64,000 nt of DNA from Castanea sativa (lineage: Eukaryota; Streptophyta; Magnoliopsida; Fagales; Fagaceae): contig NC_134017.1 of assembly GCF_040712315.1 (NCBI RefSeq), positions 2,758,001 to 2,822,000 on the forward strand, written 5' to 3'. Below, piece after piece: positions 12,298-24,572 of the stretch (positions are counted from its first letter, which is position 1; each line of letters begins with the position of its first letter). The position numbers and the translations under genes were made by a program. The notes beneath the pieces are model-generated. The model did not search any database and was not told where the DNA came from. It was given only the letters and a program-made list of their open reading frames with translations.

Positions 12298-12600
12298 ACA
12301 ATTGGCATCAGAGCCAACTTATGGACAACTCATGCATTGAGTGGCTGAAGCTAAGTTTGGTATTTTTAGTTTCTGGCAACAATGCATGTTTAAGAAGATG
12401 TGAGATATTTTCTTTACAACCAAAATGAAGATTCACAAAACCAAATTGAATCAAAATGTCCCAATGGCCAAGCTCATCTTAATCAACTTGCAAGTAGTCA
12501 AGATTGTAATCATACTGAAGATTTACACAATCAAAACAAATCAACAATGCGTAAACAATGGTTATATCCCATTGAGCTTGTCTTTTTCTAGTGGATAGCC
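12298..12600 (+). repeat. Possible copia retrotransposon relic (PBS-like site and gag start)
   Basis: ATTGGCATCAGAGCCAA resembles a copia primer-binding site. It is followed by a degenerate stretch that reads like the beginning of a copia gag (...FGIFSFWQQCMFKKM). No LTRs were found. It is inside the pseudogene's intron and absent from the intact paralogue. Confidence 0.3.
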
Positions 12601-14312
12601 AAGTTCTTATCTTTGAGCCAATTTCTAAATGCAATAATAATAGGTGGAACTCACAAAAGAAACCTTAGGGTTGTTTGGTGGCAAGAATTTCCAATTGCTT
12701 GATTGTCTACTGTCTGTTACTTTTTCTTTACCGTGTTTCTTAAAGCTTAAAACTATCAGTTGTTGACTTAAAGCACATGCATTTTTCAGTTGTTAGCAGC
12801 TTGATCTACTTAAAGGCAAGGGGACTTATGGAACTGTTCCCTTCTAAGTTTAGAAATTTTTGGAAGTACTGGGAGCTGCGAGTTCTGGTTTTGCTAAGCC
12901 TCATGTTACCAAAAGTAGTCATCATTTTTGGCAACCACAGAAAGTATACAAGCAAAACATGGATCAGAATTGTCCTGTGGTGTGCCTATTTGATGGCTGA
13001 CTGGGTAGCAACTGTTGCGCTAAGTGTAATTTCAAACCACCTTAGGACACTACTGAAAGTATTGGCAAAGATGGATCTCTAATTGATGACATTCGGCTTA
13101 CTATATTTTGGGCACCATTTCTTCTGTTACATATGGGTGGCCCTGATACCATTACAGTGTATTCCATGGAAGATAACGAGCTTTGGTTAAGGCACTTTCT
13201 TGAATTAAGTGTTCAAACAGGGGTGGCGTTTTACATTTTTTTTTTTTATAGCCTGAAGGGTTCTCGACTATCCATTCTAATATTTTTCTATCCATTCTAA
13301 TATTTTGTGCAGGAACTATCAAATATGGGGAAAGGACCTGGGTCCTCAGATCAGCAAGCAATGGGCAATTCAGAGAATCCATGCTCACTCCTCCTGGTAC
13401 TGGTCCCAATTAGTCCAAATTCATGCGGGAATATGCTTTAAAGCAGTTTGAGGGATTCCATGTTTTAGCGGATGAGGTGATTGAGGCTCAGGTGGTTAGT
13501 CTCTATTCTGTTGAGAATGACTCCATTCGTGATGCAACTGAATTGGTTACTGCCTATGACTTAATCTACATTTTCAAATGCCTTTTTGTTGATCTTATCC
13601 TCGGCTTTGAGGATACGGAAAACAGCCAATCTTTGTTCAAAAAAATCTCTTGGAATAAAGCTTTTTAAGCAATAGAGATGGAACTTGGTTTCATGTACAA
13701 CGTGCTCTACACCAAGGCAACGGTAATACATTCACCCCAATAGCGTTGGCACTCTTCTCAGTTATCCATGAACTAAAGTACTCAAATATTGATCTAGTCT
13801 TAACTTTCCTTTTGCTGTCTACTGCTATACTACTAGAGATATATGCATTTCTCTTATTGCTCTCCTTAGACTGGACCAATCCTAGGTTGAGTAAACATGT
13901 AACCAGTTCCATCCGTTGAGCCATTACTTGTTTACAACTACCTAAACAACCTAGGTGGTCAAATTCCATGTCACAATTCAATCTATTGAGCTTCTCCCTC
14001 AAAGACAAACACACCGTCTTTAATGGAATCCAAAAACGCCTTTGTATAAATAAATTCCTAGAAAAGCATTAGTACACAACATGTGAGAAAGTCCCCGTGG
14101 AATTGAAAAAATTGATATCCGACCATCTCAAAAAGAAGTTTGAACATCTCAAAGAAAATTCAAATGTTGCAAATGATATCAGAATCTTGTGTTCCTGCAG
14201 AAGAGGTGCTGTACATGAAAAGTATAGTCATCTTGGACTAGATTGGAGTCTATAGGTAGAGTTTGATCAAAGCATTCTTATCTGGCACATTGCTACAGAT
14301 CTCTGCTACCAC

Positions 14313-14638
14313 TCAGATTGGAGAGATCAAGATTGAAGGGAATTTCCATGAAATCCCCAACCTGTGCGAAACAGAAAATAAAGAAAATACACGCCAAAGA
14401 AAAATAATCACACGCACAAGACAGTATTTACGTGGTTCGGCAATTTACCTACATCCACGGAGTTGCTGGGATTTCACTATTATCAGGGAAAAAATACAAA
14501 GTGCGGCTACAGTTTTTCACTCTCTCAGAAAATCTCCCATTAAAAACCATGCAACATTATTTGGGTCGAGTCAGGTTGTCAACCGAATCAAACACAACTA
14601 GGCTCCACAAAGCCCAACAAAGATGCTATTATGTCAAA
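14313..14638. repeat. Insertion of unidentified repeat in the DUF4220 pseudogene
   Basis: Relative to 39485-39525 of the intact copy, about 35 bp is replaced by about 325 bp, including ACGTGGTTCGGCAATTTACC and a GTGCGGCTACAG segment. Homology to the gene resumes at GGAAAATTGAGCAAG. The inserted piece resembles dispersed plant retroelement sequence, but I cannot name the family. No terminal repeats are evident. Confidence 0.6.
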
Positions 14639-14940
14639 TGGAAAATTGAGCAAGTGGCAATCGCAATATACACTCTATCTCTTAGTCATGTGTCCTTTCA
14701 TGTTGCCAATGGGACTAGGGATGATAAAGTTTCGAGATACATGTGAGATACTGTTAAATGTGAACACTCAAGTTCCACTGACTAAAGTGAAAGGAGACAG
14801 AAGCAAATCTGTGCTATTTGATGCATGTAAGAGCACCTGCAGCAGTGAAGCTAAATAGCTATATAGCTATTTTAGCTCCACCAAAACACAAAAAACCACC
14901 ATCCAGTAGTGGAGCTAAAACTATTTTTTTTAGCTTCATT

Positions 14941-14978
14941 GCTACAGTGCACATCTATAGATAGATGTGCACTGTAGC
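14941..14978. repeat. Perfect 38-bp palindrome in the Harbinger left end
   Basis: GCTACAGTGCACATCTAT and its exact reverse complement are separated by AG, giving 18-bp arms. The length and outer arms are shared with palindromes at 32543-32580, 23967-24004 and, weakly, 24421-24458, all in elements of the same kind. Confidence 0.95.
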
Positions 14979-15930
14979 TGAGAGCTAAAAAAAAAGAAAC
15001 AATTTTTTATTCCAGTCCGAATTAAAATAATATAGGTTGGGTTATTTTTTTTCATTCTTTTATTCTCACGCCTCTCTCTCAGTGTCACTGAAGCTCTCAA
15101 CTCTCTCACAAAACTCTCTCAAGCTCACTCTCTCAAGCTCACCACCGCCGGCCCTTGTCATCTTCAATGTCACCAACTCACCAGCCGTCCCAAGCCACCG
15201 ATCAGCCTCAGACCCACACTGCCATCCGCCTCATCTGAAGTTCTCATCTCTCAAAACTCTCAAGCTCACTCTCAAACTCTCACCTCTCTGTTTCACCGCC
15301 GTCACAAGCCGCCGATCAGCTTAGACCCACCGCCGATCAACTCTCTCAGCCTCAGACCCACCAGCTATCCCAAGTCGCCAATTAGCTCAGACCCACACCA
15401 CCATCCGCCTCAGACCCACTAGCCGTCCCAAGTCGCTGATCAGCTCAGACCCACGCCGCCGATCTGCCTCAAACCAACTTCTCTTCCATCGATCCACTTC
15501 AGGTCAGTTGTCTCTATCTTCTTCATGTGGATGCTTGAGATTTTTTATTTGGGTATAACATCAAAGAATGTGGTCAATGATTTCTTTTTCTTGTTCTTTC
15601 AATTTATTATTTTAGATACAATAATTTTTTTGCTACTCTTGCTCAATGAAAAGTTTTGTCATTTGATCTTAGAGCATCCATTCGTTTTGATTCAGAGCAT
15701 CCATGAATGAATAGAATGTATTTGTATTGGAATGTATTGGGAATTTTCTGTTTGTAGAAATTTGTTGTGTGGTTTTCTTTATTAGTGGGATTAAGCTACA
15801 TGTCAAATTAAGTATTTATGCATAATCATGTTCTATTGTTATAATTCTAAGTATTTTAAGTTTTGATATAAATATTAGTTTGGGAATTTTCTGTGTGCAT
15901 GGAAGTTTACATTTTTTTTTGTCTAATTTT

Positions 15931-16987
15931 ATGGAGTCACATAGAGACCTAACATATTACACGGGTATCATGAATGGGGATAAAGAAATTGACTCACAAC
16001 TTTTAGGAACATCTCAAAATACTCCTATATTAGTTTCTGATTCTCCACCTCAAGTTGAAAATGCCTCTTCTACAAAAGGAAAACGAGACTCTAATTTTAG
16101 TGTAGAGGAAGATCAACTCCTAGTGTCAACATGGCTCAATACTAGTGTTGATGTCGTAAACAGTAATGAACAAACACAAAATACATTTCGTCAAAAAGTT
16201 TGGGAATACTTCATGCAGTACAATAAATCTGGTACCACACGTATTGTTATCTCCTTGTTAAGTCGTTGGAGAATGATTAGTGAAAAGACAAATAAGTTTG
16301 CAGGGTGCATGGCTAAAGTTAACGCACTTCATCAAAGTGGTATAACTGAACAAGATCAGCTATAAATTATATTGCAATAGTGTTAACATACCTATTCACC
16401 AATAGTTTGAAGATACTAATCATGTTATATTTCTTTTAATTTTTTTAGATTACCAATGTGAAAGCTTTGTATAAAGAGATACACAAGAAACCCTTTCTTC
16501 TTGATCGTTGTTGGCTCATGTTAAAGGACCAACCAAAGTTTGCCAATCCTAATGGAAGATCGAGAGCATCCATGCCTCCAACTCTGGAGTCAACATCTAT
16601 TGGCGAAGTGGATTATGGGTCCGGACTTGGTGACAATTCCAATTTTGAGAGGCCAATTGGTAGGAAGGCCGAAAAAGCCAACTGAAAGAACAAACCACCG
16701 GAAAAGATGTAAGGGAATATTTGACCAAGAAATTGAAATTTATTGAGGAGGTAACTCGATTGGAAGAGGAAAAAATGTTTATTAAGAGGGAAAAACTTAC
16801 GATTGAGAAGGAAAGAAGTGAAGAAAAACTTAAGATTGAGAAGGAAAGAGTCATAATTGAGAAGAAAAAATTTGAGATGCAATATATGTTAGAGGAGGAG
16901 AGAATCATGATGAAAGATAAAAGCAACTTGACCGGAACACAAAAAGCTTTTTATGAACAACTCCAAGAAGAAATCATGGCAAGATGA
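15931..16987 (+). pseudogene. Harbinger ORF1 (SANT/Myb-like DNA-binding accessory protein), frameshifted
   Basis: In PIF/Harbinger elements this protein binds the ends and helps the transposase enter the nucleus. ATG 15931 opens a frame with a trihelix-like segment ([16 protein letters not shown], about 16095-16140). A short intron is likely at about 16366-16449 (acceptor TTTTTTAG). The second exon continues KALYKEIHKKPFLLDRCW. A one-base frameshift near 16676-16682 separates this from a strongly charged coiled coil (16721-16985, repeated E-K-E-R) that ends in the family's usual C-terminus. The actual start could differ by a few codons. Confidence 0.78.
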
Positions 16988-17802
16988 AGTTCACGTAATT
17001 AATGGGTTTGATTGCATTTGGGACGTAGGTAAGGCCTTTATATATTTTGTAGTGACTTATGTAGGCCTTTAAGTATTTTAGTAGTAAACCTTTAAATTTT
17101 TAGTATTTTGGTAGTATTTTGTAGTGGCTTAAAATTTATAGTATTTTACACTATTTTGGTAGTAAACTTTTAAATTTATTGTTCATCTTGTTTGTGTTGT
17201 GACTTGGCACCCAGCATAAAACTTTTAACGCATAACTTTAGTAGCTGCAGCTCATGATGATTGTGTTTGACAATTATTATTGCCACCAATTGGAACATAA
17301 GGCTTGAGTCATCACTTCAATTCAACAGTTATAATCACTTATATATACAATTGTTTTGTGATCATAATTGGTGTGGAAATTCCTATATGAAAATAAGGGG
17401 ACAAATTTTCTATACCGGCCTTATTCAGTCAAAGAAATATGCTTTTTTTTTTTGGTTATTTAATCTATTTGTAGTAATGTAGAATAATAGAAAGAGTTAT
17501 TCTTTTCCACAAGCCAAAAGGAAAAGGTTCCACACTTTGATAGAAATGAGAGCAAGTACCATTTTTGCTGATGCTTATTGTGTTGTTGTTGTTGTTGTCA
17601 TCGTCTCTGCTAAGTTGTTGTTTTGCTTTGATAGAAATGGGAGCAAGTAAAATTTATAGTATTTTGGTAGTAAACCTTAAAAATTATTGTTCATCTTGTT
17701 TATGTTGTGACTTGTGCGTGAATTGGTTATATTCATTTTGTTGTGGCTTATGTCACTTGACTTTAATCTTGCATCTATAGTAATAATTGATTTTCAATTG
17801 TC

Positions 17803-18310
17803 TTGAAGGTTGCATCCATGAATTGCCTTTTGTTTTGCAAATTACTTCTTGATGACTCAGACGAGAATGAGATAATAGAAGAACTTGTTATGGAAACATC
17901 ACAACCTAAACGTCGTCACTCTATCCGACGTAATAATTTGGTAGGCCATGAGAGGCTTTTTCTTGATTATTTTGCTCCCACACCAATATATCCACCTGCT
18001 TTATCCCATAGGAGATTTCGGATGAAGTGTTCTCTTTTTTTCCGTATTCAATCTAAGGTAGAAGCTCATGAAAGCTTGCATAATTCTCCATAACATAATT
18101 GTTAAAGATAAGCGAGATGATAATGAAGTGGTAGACTTGGATTATGAATAAATTGATGGAGTGGATAATCCTCCTATGCAAGTATTACATAAACAAAGTG
18201 ATGAATTTTTGTCATACATTGAGAGGTATGGACGCATTAGAGACCGAGAAATTCATTTTCAACTCCAGGTAGACCTCATTGAACATTTATGGCAATTGCA
18301 AGACGAGTCG
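17803..18310 (+). pseudogene. Harbinger transposase remnant lacking the catalytic core
   Basis: The N-terminal part (RRHSIRRNNLVGHERLFLDY to RIQSKVEAHE, about 17910-18072) is typical of plant Harbinger transposases. It then passes directly, with a frame change near 18073, to the C-terminal part (HNIIVKDKRDDNEVVDLDYE, then SYIERYGRIRDREIHFQLQ, about 18090-18290). The roughly 200 residues between, which hold the DDE catalytic triad, are missing. An in-frame TAA lies near 18150. The element cannot supply its own transposase. Confidence 0.85.
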
Positions 18311-19110
18311 TACGAACTTCCTCTTTTTTATATGTTGAGAAGCATGAGTCATAGGAACTTGTGCGAGTGTGTGAGTTTTATTGTAATTTGGTTTGAGTTA
18401 TGTATGTGAGTAATATATGGACTACATTATTCTAGCTATAATATGTGTTCTATTTTATATGTTTTCTTATAAAATTCCTCCATTTCATAATTTAGTTTGA
18501 GTTTTGTATATATATAATTTAGGGTTAAAACAAAATATTATTGTTACTATAGTTTCTTATTTGCTATCATGATGATTGAGAAATTGTTTTAGTAAAAAAA
18601 AATAAAAATGTATAAGTATAATTTGGGGTTAAAAAAATCACTTGTTAACACTAGACGATTATTTGCTATCATGTGGCGACGGTGGCGGCGGAAGTAATGG
18701 CAGCGGTTGCGGGTAGTTGTAACTGTTGTTTATTGTAGTGAATATATTATTTTATTGTAGTAGATATATTATTTTATTGTGAGGTTTATATTATTTTACT
18801 GTGTTGAAAGCTAAAATAGATCTACTGCTGCAGCATGTTTTGTAAAGTGAATAGGTAAAATAGATAAAGTAACTTTTTGTGGTGCCAAATATGTTTAAAA
18901 TCAGAAAATGGGAGATGATTAGCAGTGTTTGGGTGGAGATGCTTGCTTATGCAGCTTGCCATTGCAGAGGGAATTATCATGCTCAACAGCTGAGACGGGG
19001 TGGAGAACTTCTCACACATCTGTGGCTTCTAATGGCACATTATGGTTTAACTAAATAATTTCAAATATCACAGGGCCATGCAAGAGCCAAGCTAGTCGTG
19101 AAATAACATA

Positions 19111-20206
19111 GGGGGTAGCACAAGAATGTTACTGCAGAGTTTTAAGTTGCTTTTGTTGGTTGTACTAGTTCTTCATTTAAATGTAACAGATTGTGGATTG
19201 ACTGACCCTATGTCTGGTTTGTCTTTAGAAATTACTACTCTGTAATATCAAGAACAATCCTCAAGATATATTCACTTTGATATAATTAGAAATTGAAAAT
19301 AAAGATTTCAAGAACAAGAGTTGATTTTAAAAAATTAAATTAAATTAAATCTTAATGACAATATTATAAGAATGAAGAGTATTTTTTAAAACAGACCAAA
19401 GATGTAACAGATTAAGTTGGGAAGGTAAAGAGAGAGATTTCAAGCATATAAATAATTCAACTATTCATCATGAAAAGGTTTTAAAAAATGTTGCGGCAAT
19501 CATTTGTTGTTTATGCCACAACATTGGACTTCTTAGGTGTCACCACAATGTAAGTACGATTGAATTCTGTAAGAATAAACCTGTCAATGCACTTTTCGAA
19601 TTGCTGCAGTGAGTACCTAGTTAAAGTCCCTTATCACAAACCTGTTGTATTAGCCTCCTTGGATCAAGGTTGCTTCATGCATTAGCCTCTCCCAAAACTG
19701 TTTTCTTTCTTCTGGAATAGGGTGGCCATAAACAAAAGGCATAAACTTTTTTATCTTGTTGTGAGCTTAAATTTCATATGTATGATGCTTTTAGGTGGAA
19801 ATGATCCCTAAAGTTTACCTAATACTTTTGTTCCTTAAAATTTCAAATGAACGCTATTACTAATACTTTTGGTCCTTAATTTTCAAATGAACTCTAATAC
19901 TATTAGTCCCTAAAATTTTAAAAATGTGTTATATTTCCATCAATTTCCCTTAACTTTGTTACCTATATATATGTCATATATGTCTAACGGAACAATAAGG
20001 TGGCATTTTTATCCAAAATACTTCACTTTCTCCAGTACTAGGAACTTCTATCATTGAATCAAAAAGCCACTTTGACATCCATTGTCTTCCTTTTTGTTCT
20101 TGAAGATTTGTTTCCATGAAGAACAAAATAGAGGGATTGAACTTCTAGGTTTTGTTGGCAATCCTTTGTGGAGGAGAGGACCTTGGTCGTATTTGGGCTG
20201 ATAGTG

Positions 20207-20245
<39 letters not shown>

Positions 20246-20900
20246 AAACGTCAGGGTTGAGTCTAGTTGGTTGGCTCGGACTCATTTCTTCCTCTGACTC
20301 TAGATGCCATGGGCCCAGATTGCTCGAGCCCGTCTGTAACTGATGCTTGTAAGTGAAGCCCCTTTGGAAGTTTTGTAAGTGAAAAGTTTTCTGTTGTAAA
20401 CAGCACAATCATTTTCACTCTTTCTTTTTATGGCCCAATAGGTGTTAGGATTGTTCAATTAGTTGTTACGGCCCAACTATTACTCTGTCTTCCTCATCTC
20501 TCGGTCTCACTCTTTTTTCTTTTTTTTTCTTTTGAGAAAAGGCCCACTATTTGTTTCTCTAAAATGCTTCTAACATGACAAGAATTTGATTTTATTTTTT
20601 TTTTTTTTTGAGAGGAACAAGAATCTGATTTATTTTTTACAAGTATTTGATTGATTTTCAAATTTTTGAATTAATTTTTTTTATTATAAAAATCATGACA
20701 TATCATTTTGTAGGACTTATCTAGTCAAATTTGTGGTATCACCAATATTCTTTTATCTTGATGATATGCATCTTATGGGCTTTTTATTTTTATTTTTTAA
20801 CCTTCATGAAGTATCTTATGGGCTTTGTGACAACATTGAAATAAGATTTGTTTTGAACACGTGACGCCAAATTCCTTGGCTGTACAAAGCCCATATTATG
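19111..20900. other. Intergenic stretch with a diverged tandem motif
   Basis: The first 400 bases are similar to the 3' flank of the intact DUF4220 gene. At 19795-19930 a motif of about 50 bp resembling CTAATACTTTTGGTCCTTAA recurs about three times. No coding region is recognised. A (CT)n run lies at 20210-20244. Confidence 0.5.
20210..20244. repeat. (CT)n microsatellite
   Basis: Uninterrupted CT dinucleotides, about 17 units. Confidence 0.97.
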
Positions 20901-20931
20901 CTAACAATTTTTTTTAATATCTGCATATCAG

Positions 20932-21245
20932 CCTGGGAAAACGACACTGCACATCAATTGATTGAACAACATGCAGAAACATTGATGCACAGACACAGCT
21001 TTCCAGCTCATTGGCAAAAGGTTTTGGACAAAAATCTAGAGCCACAAGGACCAACAAGGGTAAATTATAGGGGGGGCAGAAACATTGATGCACAGACGTA
21101 GCTTTCCAGCTCATTGGCAAAAGGTTTTGGACAAAAATCTAGAGCCACAGGTACCAACAAGGGTAAATTATAGCGGGGGCATTGGCAAAAGGTTTTGGAC
21201 AAAAATCTAGAGCCACAAGGACCAACGAGGGTAAATTATAGAGGG
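20932..21245 (+). pseudogene. Tandemly repeated exon-like fragment (two full copies and a partial third)
   Basis: Bases 20932-21059 look like an exon, bounded by CATATCAG and a GTAAAT donor, and encode protein-like sequence (ENDTAHQLIEQHAETLMHRH, then SFPAHWQKVLDKNLEPQGPT). A 103-bp unit starting at 20973 repeats at 21076, and a third copy from 21180 lacks its first 35 bp. Copies differ at only a few bases. The protein family is not recognised. It may be a captured or relic exon that amplified locally. No adjoining exons were found. Confidence 0.5.
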
Positions 21246-21289
21246 GGAAAAGTAAGGCAGCAAGGGAAAGATTGGAAAGTTTACCAAAG

Positions 21290-21320
<31 letters not shown>

Positions 21321-21410
21321 AAAGATAGAAAAGGAAGCCCAACTTCAACGATTGCTACAGCTGGAGAGTAGAGTGGAATACAGATCAACTGCTTGTCGCT
21401 TTATGGACTA

Positions 21411-21790
21411 TTGTTGGGAAAAATGGGCATTAGCCCCTCATTTACCAACGTAATAAAATATTACTATTTTGAAATTATTAAGCAAAATTTTTTTGTTTTT
21501 AAAATTTAATTTTAATAAAATTGAGTTAAAAGAGAAATTCAATATTAGCAATATCAAATTTTATGTATATTTTATTATTTAAAATTTTTTAAAAATTTAA
21601 ATGAAATTTAACATTGTTAATGTTAAGTTTTATTTAAAAATATAGATATAACTCGATTTTGAATATATCGAATTTTACATAAAATTCGATTTTATCAAAA
21701 TTAAATTTAAAAAATAAAAATATTTTATTACATAATTTATAAATTAAGGAGAAATACTCATTTTTCTCTGACTATTTTTATCAATCAGAA
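21411..21790. mobile_element. AT-rich inverted-repeat (MITE-like) element
   Basis: The left arm (GGGAAAAATGGGCATTAGCCCC then GTAATAAAATATTACTATTTT) resembles the reverse complement of the right arm (GAGAAAAATGAGTATTTCTCC then GTAATAAAATATTTTTATTTT). The arms are imperfect and ends are approximate. There is no coding capacity. Confidence 0.55.
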
Positions 21791-22983
21791 GAGCACTATT
21801 TGTTTATTTATTTATTTCGACGAGATAGAACACAAAAACTCTATCAAAATCAGGGAATTTGAAAATTCAGGGCTAACGACAAGAAAAAAGTTGCTTTCAG
21901 GCACAAAGTAGAAAAAAGCCAAAGCCAAAGCCGGAAAGATGAAATGATTGTTATAGTTATAGACTTTATTGAATCTGGCTGGTCCAATGACCTTGAATTT
22001 TTTTCCAAGCCCAGGGTAAAAATATCTTTCCTATCATTTGATAATTTATTAGTTATATTAACAAATGTTCTTAGAGCGATTGTTAATAAACTATAATAAA
22101 ATATTTTGACATTATTTTTAAAATATAAAAATTTAACAACAATATTAATTATTTTATAATACTCATATGTGCTATAACATTTAAAAAATTAATTTTGATT
22201 ACATATTATATATCACTAAAATATTGAAAAAAAATTGTAACACAATATATCCATATATAAGTAACTATAATTAATTAGACCCCTAAAAATGCCACTTCAT
22301 GCCTATTGATTTTTTTTTTATCAAGTGTACATGTATATTTGGTTCTTAAATTTGACATTTCCAATATAAAAATTCTAATTATTTAAGGTTTATAATTATT
22401 AATTTTCAAAATTAAATATACGTGTCAAGAGATTAAAAATAGAACAACAATTAAATAGGAAAATATAAAATTCTATTATTTCATATCTTAAGTTTAATTT
22501 TATATACATTTGAGTAGCTCAATCCTTTACAAAGATTAAACACTTCCCAAAAATATAAACAAACACAAATAACACATATAAAGGCTCTATGTCTTCCCTA
22601 AACATACCTTTTAGAAATCCTAAATGTCATTGAAGCACTATATCAAGCTTTGACAATGTTGTTGAGAAGTTTAGATCATATGCACCTAAAACTAAAGTCA
22701 ATTTCATACTCTTCTTGACACTGATTCTCTCTCTCTCTCTCTCTCCTACTTTTCTTTTGCTCTTCAATATTTTGTGAAAATGGAATATATAAAATAACAA
22801 ATATTATAACATGAAAAACTAACATTGAATGGAGAAAACCTTTCATTTTTTAAATTAATAAAATTAAAAGTGGAAGAGTTCAAGAAGTTGGAAAAGGGAA
22901 TGGAACCACAACAGAGACCCACGAACTCTAGATGCAGAGAGAAAGGGAAACAGAGAGGCTGAGAGTAAGTGAAAGAAAGAGGG

Positions 22984-23038
<55 letters not shown>

Positions 23039-23836
23039 ATAAAAAATAGTAACAGCTTGCTACAGTGAGGTGTTAGTAATAGAACCTTATTGTAATAAGT
23101 TGTTAAAATTTTTAAGATTTCACACTCTTGATAAAGATGGGCTTTTATGATTTAAGGTGTTAAAATTGCTAAAAAAAAATAACATTTAGCATTTTTAACA
23201 CCTTTAACGAGAATGCTAATATTAATTGTCAAGCGAAATAAGTGAGTTCGACTAAAAATGCAATGAATTAGGTGATGGAGAGTTTAGTTTTTCAATACCG
23301 GTAAGACCCGATTGAATTCACTAATGTAAAATTTGTTGAAATATCACGTTTCTAATCCAACTACCTCCATGATTGAGATTCATAGAGACTCAAAACTTAA
23401 AAAGGGAATATTAATGGAGGGCTAGCGCCAGACAATAGAGCAGAGGAAAGAATAAAGGGGAGGATAGTGGACACAGCCACAGAGGTGGGAGAGGGACGAG
23501 ATATTGGGGCAAAGATTAGCAGGGGACCCACTGACATGATAGGATGACCCATTTTATCGATGTTATTATCAGAGACATTCTTATATTTATTGAATTTTAA
23601 ATGTAGAGAACCGATTTCATCATTTCACTTGAACGATCATTTAATCAAAATTATGATTTTTATAAAAATATTCCAACATTAATAATATAGAAAACTACAT
23701 CAAACTATTCATTTTTTATTTTTGAATTTTTATCTAATTAAATAGCTTAAAATTTATGTGTAGTATCATCTGTCAAGAAGACAAGACACAACAAACAAGG
23801 TAAAGTAGTAATAATTTCCCTTCCTCATTATTGTAA
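21791..23836. other. AT-rich intergenic DNA with CT/GA microsatellites
   Basis: No gene is recognised. It holds (CT)n at 22726-22746 and (GA)n at 22988-23035, and short TAA-rich segments that may be old MITEs but whose ends I could not define. Confidence 0.5.
22988..23035. repeat. (GA)n microsatellite
   Basis: About 24 uninterrupted AG units. Confidence 0.97.
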
Positions 23837-24162
23837 CTTGAGCAACCACGTCAGTGATTGTAAAAATTTACAAAATACAAAAAATGCTCAATTTTGTAGA
23901 TTTTAATCTAAAAACACTCACATCAGTACTTGTAAAAATGTGTAAATATACAAACTGTTTTGCAAATGAATAGTAACCGTGCATATATGCACAATTACTG
24001 TTCATGTACAAATAATTTATTAAAGAAATATTATTATTTAAATAAAATAAATGTAAAATAGATAAATTGATGTGAGTATTTTGTAAAAATAAGTGTGAAA
24101 AATAGAAAAAGTATGTTTTTCCTTGCAAAATAGACAAAAATTTTGCACAAACTGATGTGGTT
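23837..24162. mobile_element. Harbinger/Tourist-type MITE
   Basis: The left end GAGCAACCACGTCAGTG matches the inverted right end GAACAACCACATCAGTTTG. There is no coding capacity. It contains a 38-bp imperfect palindrome at 23967-24004 (CCGTGCATATATGCAC core) in common with the MITE at 31779-32699. The 3-bp target duplication is not clear (CTT and TTA). Confidence 0.65.
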
Positions 24163-24420
24163 GTTCTTAATTGTGTCCAATTGACAAGTGTTTAAAATTT
24201 AGTAATTTGTCTCTATAAAAAGTTACCTTATATTTTTTTCTACTTTATTTTACAAAACATCATCATTATTAGTTTTATTTTAGTATTCGATAGAATAAAA
24301 TAATATAAATAATATAATAAAATAATATATCTATTACAATAAACAATATCCATCACTACCAATACAATAAAATGACATAACTTTTAATAAAATATATATA
24401 TATATATATTTAACATATTA
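24163..24420. other. AT-rich spacer
   Basis: Contains a short (AT)n run near 24393-24410. Nothing else is recognised. Confidence 0.5.
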
Positions 24421-24572
24421 GCTATAATACACAGCCAAAGATAGTTGTACACTGTAGCTCAACAGCCAAATTTTTTGACTTTCTCTCCACCATTGCAACA
24501 TACTTTTTAGTATTGGTGATGCTAAAAATAACAATATAGCTTTTTAGCTCTACCAATACTAATACTCCAACA
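24421..24572 (-). mobile_element. Right-end fragment of a Harbinger-type MITE
   Basis: The layout (ACACTGTAGC near 24450, GCTAAAAATA near 24520, TTTTTAGCTC near 24540, then CCAATACTAATACTCC) mirrors the left end of the element at 14831 in reverse. Bases 24421-24458 form a degenerate 38-bp palindrome. The other end was not found. Confidence 0.45.

Larger units (their letters stand above)
14831..18842 (+). mobile_element. PIF/Harbinger DNA transposon, internally deleted
   Basis: It interrupts the DUF594 end of the pseudogene. The left end GAGCACCTGCAGCAGTGAAGC and the inverted right end share CTGCAGCAGT. TAA occurs on both sides (14828-14830 and 18843-18845), fitting the 3-bp TWA target of this superfamily, although the outermost bases of the ends do not pair perfectly. 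It encodes both Harbinger proteins, an SANT/Myb-like ORF1 and the transposase, each damaged. A CT-rich, repeat-like leader (15050-15500) precedes ORF1. Confidence 0.8.
11490..19110 (+). pseudogene. DUF4220/DUF594 family pseudogene, interrupted by transposons
   Basis: Paralogue of the gene at 35719-40027. A 5' exon resembles 35660-35731 and contains ATG at 11542 and 11548. Splicing at 11560 (donor GTACGT) to 12790 (after TTTTTCAG) keeps the frame into the conserved N-terminus, which also retains the family-typical Met of MELFPSKF. Damage includes a one-base deletion near 13042, stop TAG near 13411, loss of about 50 bp near 13735, a foreign insert at 14313-14638 and a Harbinger element at 14831-18842. 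The 3' end (DUF594 region, 18897-19110) lies beyond the transposon. Similarity to the intact copy continues into the 3' flank to about 19530, so it is a segmental, not retroposed, duplicate. Confidence 0.9.

Noticed and set aside
15037..15324. Small Ser/Leu-rich ORF in the Harbinger element
   Set aside because: Lies in the CT-rich leader with imperfect tandem repeats and has no ORF1 or transposase similarity.
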